Source of the DNA: Mangifera indica | Lineage: Eukaryota > Streptophyta > Magnoliopsida > Sapindales > Anacardiaceae | DNA length: 64,000 nt | Direction: 5' to 3' | Assembly: GCF_011075055.1 (NCBI RefSeq) | Contig: NC_058151.1 | Location: 6,776,251 to 6,840,250, forward strand | In this document: piece by piece, positions 60,230 to 64,000 of the stretch | Position numbering within the stretch: position 1 is the first letter of the stretch | How the letters are laid out: every line of letters starts with the position of its first letter | Position numbers and translations under genes: made by a program | The notes under the pieces: generated by a model | What the model was told of the DNA's origin: nothing | The model's database searches: none | Seen by the model: only the letters and a program-made list of their open reading frames with translations

Positions 60230-63200
60230 ATTCATTGTTGTATTGAATACCTATCTTCTTAAGATAATGGTCTTCACTTTAGTCAGTAGGTCAACAATAT
60301 TCTCTGCTGATGGTATTTTCTAAATTATGATCTCTTCAGTTCTAATGAATTCTTTTAAACTATGATATTTTCGCTGAATTTGTTCATATATAAACTTGTG
60401 CACCATACAACCTCTTTTGCAGCTTCTGAAGGAACAATATATTCAAACTTTTGTAGTGGAGTTAGCTATGGTTGGTTGTTTGGAACTCTTCTAACTAACT
60501 GCACCTCCATTACAAATAAAAATTAACCTTTGACTAGAAATCAAAGTTTGAGTATCCCTGAATATTTAACTCTAAACACCCATAACTTAAAACAAGATCC
60601 TTAGTCCTTCTTAAGTATTTAAAGATTGATTTTATAGTTGACTAATGTTTCTCCCCTAGATTGACTTGATATTTGCTTGTAACACTTACAACAAATGTTA
60701 TATTAGGTCTTCTATATGGCATTATGTACATGAGTCCACCTATAGTTAAAGCATAAGGCATATTACACATCTGTTGTAGCCCTTTATCAGTCTTTAAACT
60801 CGTAACTTTAAAAAGTAAAGACTGTGAGTGAAGGGCAAAAGTCCTCTTTCTGAGTTTTCTATATTGAACCTTTTCAATAATTTTTCTATGTATAATTTTT
60901 GGGATAATCTAATTATCCTTTTTGTTCTATCTCTATAGATACGAATTCTAAGGACATATATAACACTTCCCAAATCTTTCATTGAGAAGGTTCTAGATAA
61001 CCAGATCTTGACCTTATTTATCATGCTAATGTCATTACCCATTAGTAATATGTCATTTACATACAATATGAGAAATGTAATGGCATGATTCTTAACCCAT
61101 TTGTAAACATACGCTTTATCTAGCTTATTTTCAAAAATAAACGATTTGATTGTTTCATTGAATCAGATGTTCTAACTTCTAGAAGCTTGTTTCAGTCTAT
61201 AAATGGATTGATGCAACTTGCATACCTTATGTCTTTTGGAAGCGAAAAAAAAACCTATAGGTTGTTCCATAGATATGTTTTCCTTAATGAATCCATTCAG
61301 GAATGTTGTTTTGATGTCCATTTGCCAAATTTTATAATCATGGTATGTTATGATAACTAGCATTATTCGGATGGATTTAATCATAGCCACAGGCAAAAAA
61401 GTTTCCTTATAATTCAACCCTTGTTTCTGAGTATAACCCTTTGCTACTAGTCGTGTTTTATAAGTCTCCACCTGTTCAGCCTTACCAATCTTTCTCTTGA
61501 AAACCCATTTATAGCTAATAGAAACAATTCCTTCTGGTAGATCAACAAGTGTTTAGAATTGATTAGTGTGCATGGATTCTATTTCAAAATTCATTACTTC
61601 TAATCATCTATTTGAATCAATATCCAGTATTGCTTCCTTATAGCTTCTAGGATCATCATTATGATTTATTTCTCCCACTAAGTAAGATTCAAAATCTTGT
61701 TCATGAAGAAATTTGTATCTTTCTAGAGGTTTGGATACTCTAGAAGATCTTCAAACTGGAATTGGTATATCAAATATAGAGGTCTGTTGAGAGAACTCTC
61801 CTAGCGATCTGAGGCTCTTTGAAATTTTCTTTGAGCTCTATTATTCTGCCCACACCTCTTTTTTACAAGAACTCATTCTCCAAGAAGTGTGCATTTATGT
61901 TGATTGAAATTCTTTAATTAGTCAAGAAGTAAAAGTAATATCCTAAACAATCTTTAAGATATCCTATGAACCGAGCCTTTTCAAACTTGATGTCTAGATC
62001 AGTTTTAATTAATTTAACATAAGCTAGACATACTCAAATTTTAAGATAATTGACATTAGAAGGCTGACCATACCATATCTCATATGATGTTTTCTGAACT
62101 GATCTGGACGGTGCTTTGTTTAGAATATCTGCAACGGTAAGCAATGCATATCCCAATAATAATGTCGGTATGTCTGTAAAACTTACCATGAATCATACCA
62201 TATCTACTAAGGTATGATTCCTCATTTCTGATACACTATTGTGTTGTGGTGTGTACGGAGGAGTTGTTTAGGATATGATTCCATTTTCCTTCAAGTAGTC
62301 TCGAAATTCCATACTCAAATGTTCAGCTCCATGATTTGATTGTAGGGCCTTAATATTCACCTCCAATAGTTCTTTGGATTTTCCCTTTTTACTTTTAAAA
62401 GGTGATTTGGTTAATTTTCCTTGAAGATGGGTTTCATAAGTTGGATAGGGTTCAGAACCTAATAAATTTAAAATTCTACTTGTTTCCAATCTCATTATCC
62501 TATTATATCCTATGTGACCAAACAATGATACCAAAATAACCTTGGATCGTGACAAAATTTATAATATTTAGAACATTTAGCTTCAAAACTTACAAACCAT
62601 TTGTATTTATTGCTTTGCTAACTAAAAAATTTCCAAAATGAATCAAACATTTATTACCATTGAACTGCACATTGTAACCATTTTTACATAAGACAGATAC
62701 ATAAATTATATTTCTAGTAGCTTTAGCAAAATACAAAACTTTGTACAATTTTAAAAGATGTCTTTATGGAAGCTTCAAAAAACGATCCCCTATAGCTTCA
62801 ACTACAACTTTTGCTCCGTTGGCCATCTTCAAAATGACTTCACTCTTGGATAGTATATAATTATTTTGCAGGTCCTACAATGACATACATATTTGAGATG
62901 TAGCTGTTGAATCTAATATCTAGATTCGATCATTTGAATTAATATTTAACTCAAATTCTATCACAAATGAAAGAAATATACTTGCTTTCTTTTCCTTCAA
63001 AATCTAAAGGTATAGAGGATAATTCCTCTTCTAGTGTCCGTCCTTGTTGTAGTGGAAGCACTACTCCTTTGCCTTGGCCTTTTTTGTATTGGGTTAATCT
63101 TTCCTAAAGTTCTTTTTCTTTGGTCTAACTTTTGGACCTTTCTGAGGTTGTTTGTGTTTCATTTTTGCTCAACTTGTGGAGACAACGTTAACTTCCCCAT

Positions 63201-63800
63201 GCCCTTTCCCTTGCTTATAAAATTCCTAAATCTCATTTAAAAGCTCTGGAAGTGTGCATTCGATTCTAATCAAATTGTAATTTGTTATAAATGACTTATA
63301 ACTATTTGGGAGGGATATGGTCATCTGGAATCACAACCTTATAGACATTTAGTTGCTCCAAAATATTTATCATCCTAAAGATATAGTCATCTGGAGGCAT
63401 TCCTTCCCTTAGTCTCATTCCAAAAAGTGTCGCACATAGATCGTACTTAACCACTCGTGAGTTCTCACCATACAACTCTTGTAAGACCATAAGTATATCG
63501 TACACAATTTGCATGTTTTCATGCTTTGTTTGAAGCTCTTTGTTCATTAAAGCTCTTTGTTCATTAAAACTAGTCTGTAGCTTCAGGCTCTTAGATTATG
63601 ATTTTGCTAGGCTTTGAAAACTTCTTTTTCATCATCTGTGGCATCTGGAGTCAAGTCAAATGGAATGAGAGCTTCCAATACATATGCAACCTTTTCAAAG
63701 GTGTGAACAATTCTCAAATTTCTTAGTCAGTCTTTAAAGTTTGGCTTTGTCAAAATTTATTATTATCCAAAATTCATAGCAAGACATTATCGGTCATTTC
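60230..63800 (-). pseudogene. Decayed copia gag-pol
   Basis: Minus strand, all major domains in copia order, with many stops and frameshifts. Gag is at 63547-63302 (ELQTKHENMQIVYDILMVLQ ... LFGMRLREGM). The end of the pre-integrase and start of integrase are at 62555-62268 (FGHIGYNRIM ... RDYLKENGIIS). RT is at 61471-61172 (LVAKGYTQKQGLNYKETFLP, MDIKTTFLNGFIKE, KLHQSIYRLKQASRS) and 61066-60794 (MYVNDILLMGNDISMINKVK). RNase H continues to about 60240. The RT box reads YVND instead of YVDD, removing a catalytic Asp. The 5' end and LTR lie beyond the window. Confidence 0.85.
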
Positions 63801-63867
63801 TTTTTATCTTATCATAATCATATAGAAAATGCTGCAATGAAAATTTAATTTTTATTATTGTCTTGTA

Positions 63868-63916
63868 TATGTGTGTGTGTATGTCTATATATGTATGTAC
63901 ATATGTGTGTGTATAC

Positions 63917-63948
<32 letters not shown>

Positions 63949-63990
63949 ACATATATATATATATGTATGTATACATATATATATATATAT
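63868..63990. repeat. TA/TGTA/TACA microsatellite
   Basis: Alternating tg, ta and gtatacat runs occupy the right edge of the window. Confidence 0.95.
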
Positions 63991-64000
63991 GAACTTAAAC

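Overview
This is a stretch of AT-rich nuclear DNA from a flowering plant, most likely a eudicot. It carries one intact multi-exon nuclear gene for an organelle-targeted DNA gyrase subunit B, plant-type Ty1/copia and Ty3/gypsy retrotransposons primed by initiator tRNA-Met, Mutator-like elements (MULEs) with 9-bp target duplications, and hAT-like elements. I cannot name the species. No bacterial operon, CRISPR array, rRNA or tRNA gene was seen.

Layout. 1-6838: a minus-strand copia composite of three expected LTRs (two visible) and two different internal regions; the complete inner element is very young, with LTRs differing by two substitutions and two 12-bp repeat units. 6839-10101: no recognised gene. 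10102-11106: four plus-strand exons encoding the C-terminal end of a coiled-coil protein whose 5' part is not visible. 12842-16370: a cluster of copia-type LTRs arranged as one LTR inside another. 16387-18280: a gypsy LTR and gag remnant, the LTR carrying a hAT-like element. 18975-22336 and 22978-27301: two related MULEs. The first holds opposed tandem arrays and a DUF1985-like exon; the second holds a truncated MuDR-type transposase. 28330-28960: a 38-bp minisatellite. 29632-33391: a minus-strand copia 3' LTR split by a MULE that itself contains a second MULE of the same family, both with perfect 9-bp target duplications. 33392-35396: copia RNase H and gypsy pol remnants. 35397-42918: a minus-strand LTR element with gag remnants and an extra open reading frame but no recognisable reverse transcriptase.

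44202-57188 holds the GYRB gene: 20 exons, all with GT-AG introns and consistent phase, encoding 749 residues with an N-terminal organelle-targeting region, the GHKL ATPase and transducer domains, the TOPRIM domain and the conserved C-terminus. GYRB pairs with GyrA (not in this window) to supercoil organellar DNA. Its introns hold at least one hAT-like insertion, a perfect 19-bp palindrome and a 66-bp duplication. 57189-59176 is AT-rich spacer. 59177 to the window end is a heavily decayed minus-strand copia element, with microsatellite at the extreme right.

Apart from GYRB and possibly the coiled-coil gene, nearly all recognisable content is transposon-derived. The most unusual structures are the composite copia array, the MULE with inverted tandem arrays, the nested MULE pair and the gag-only LTR element.
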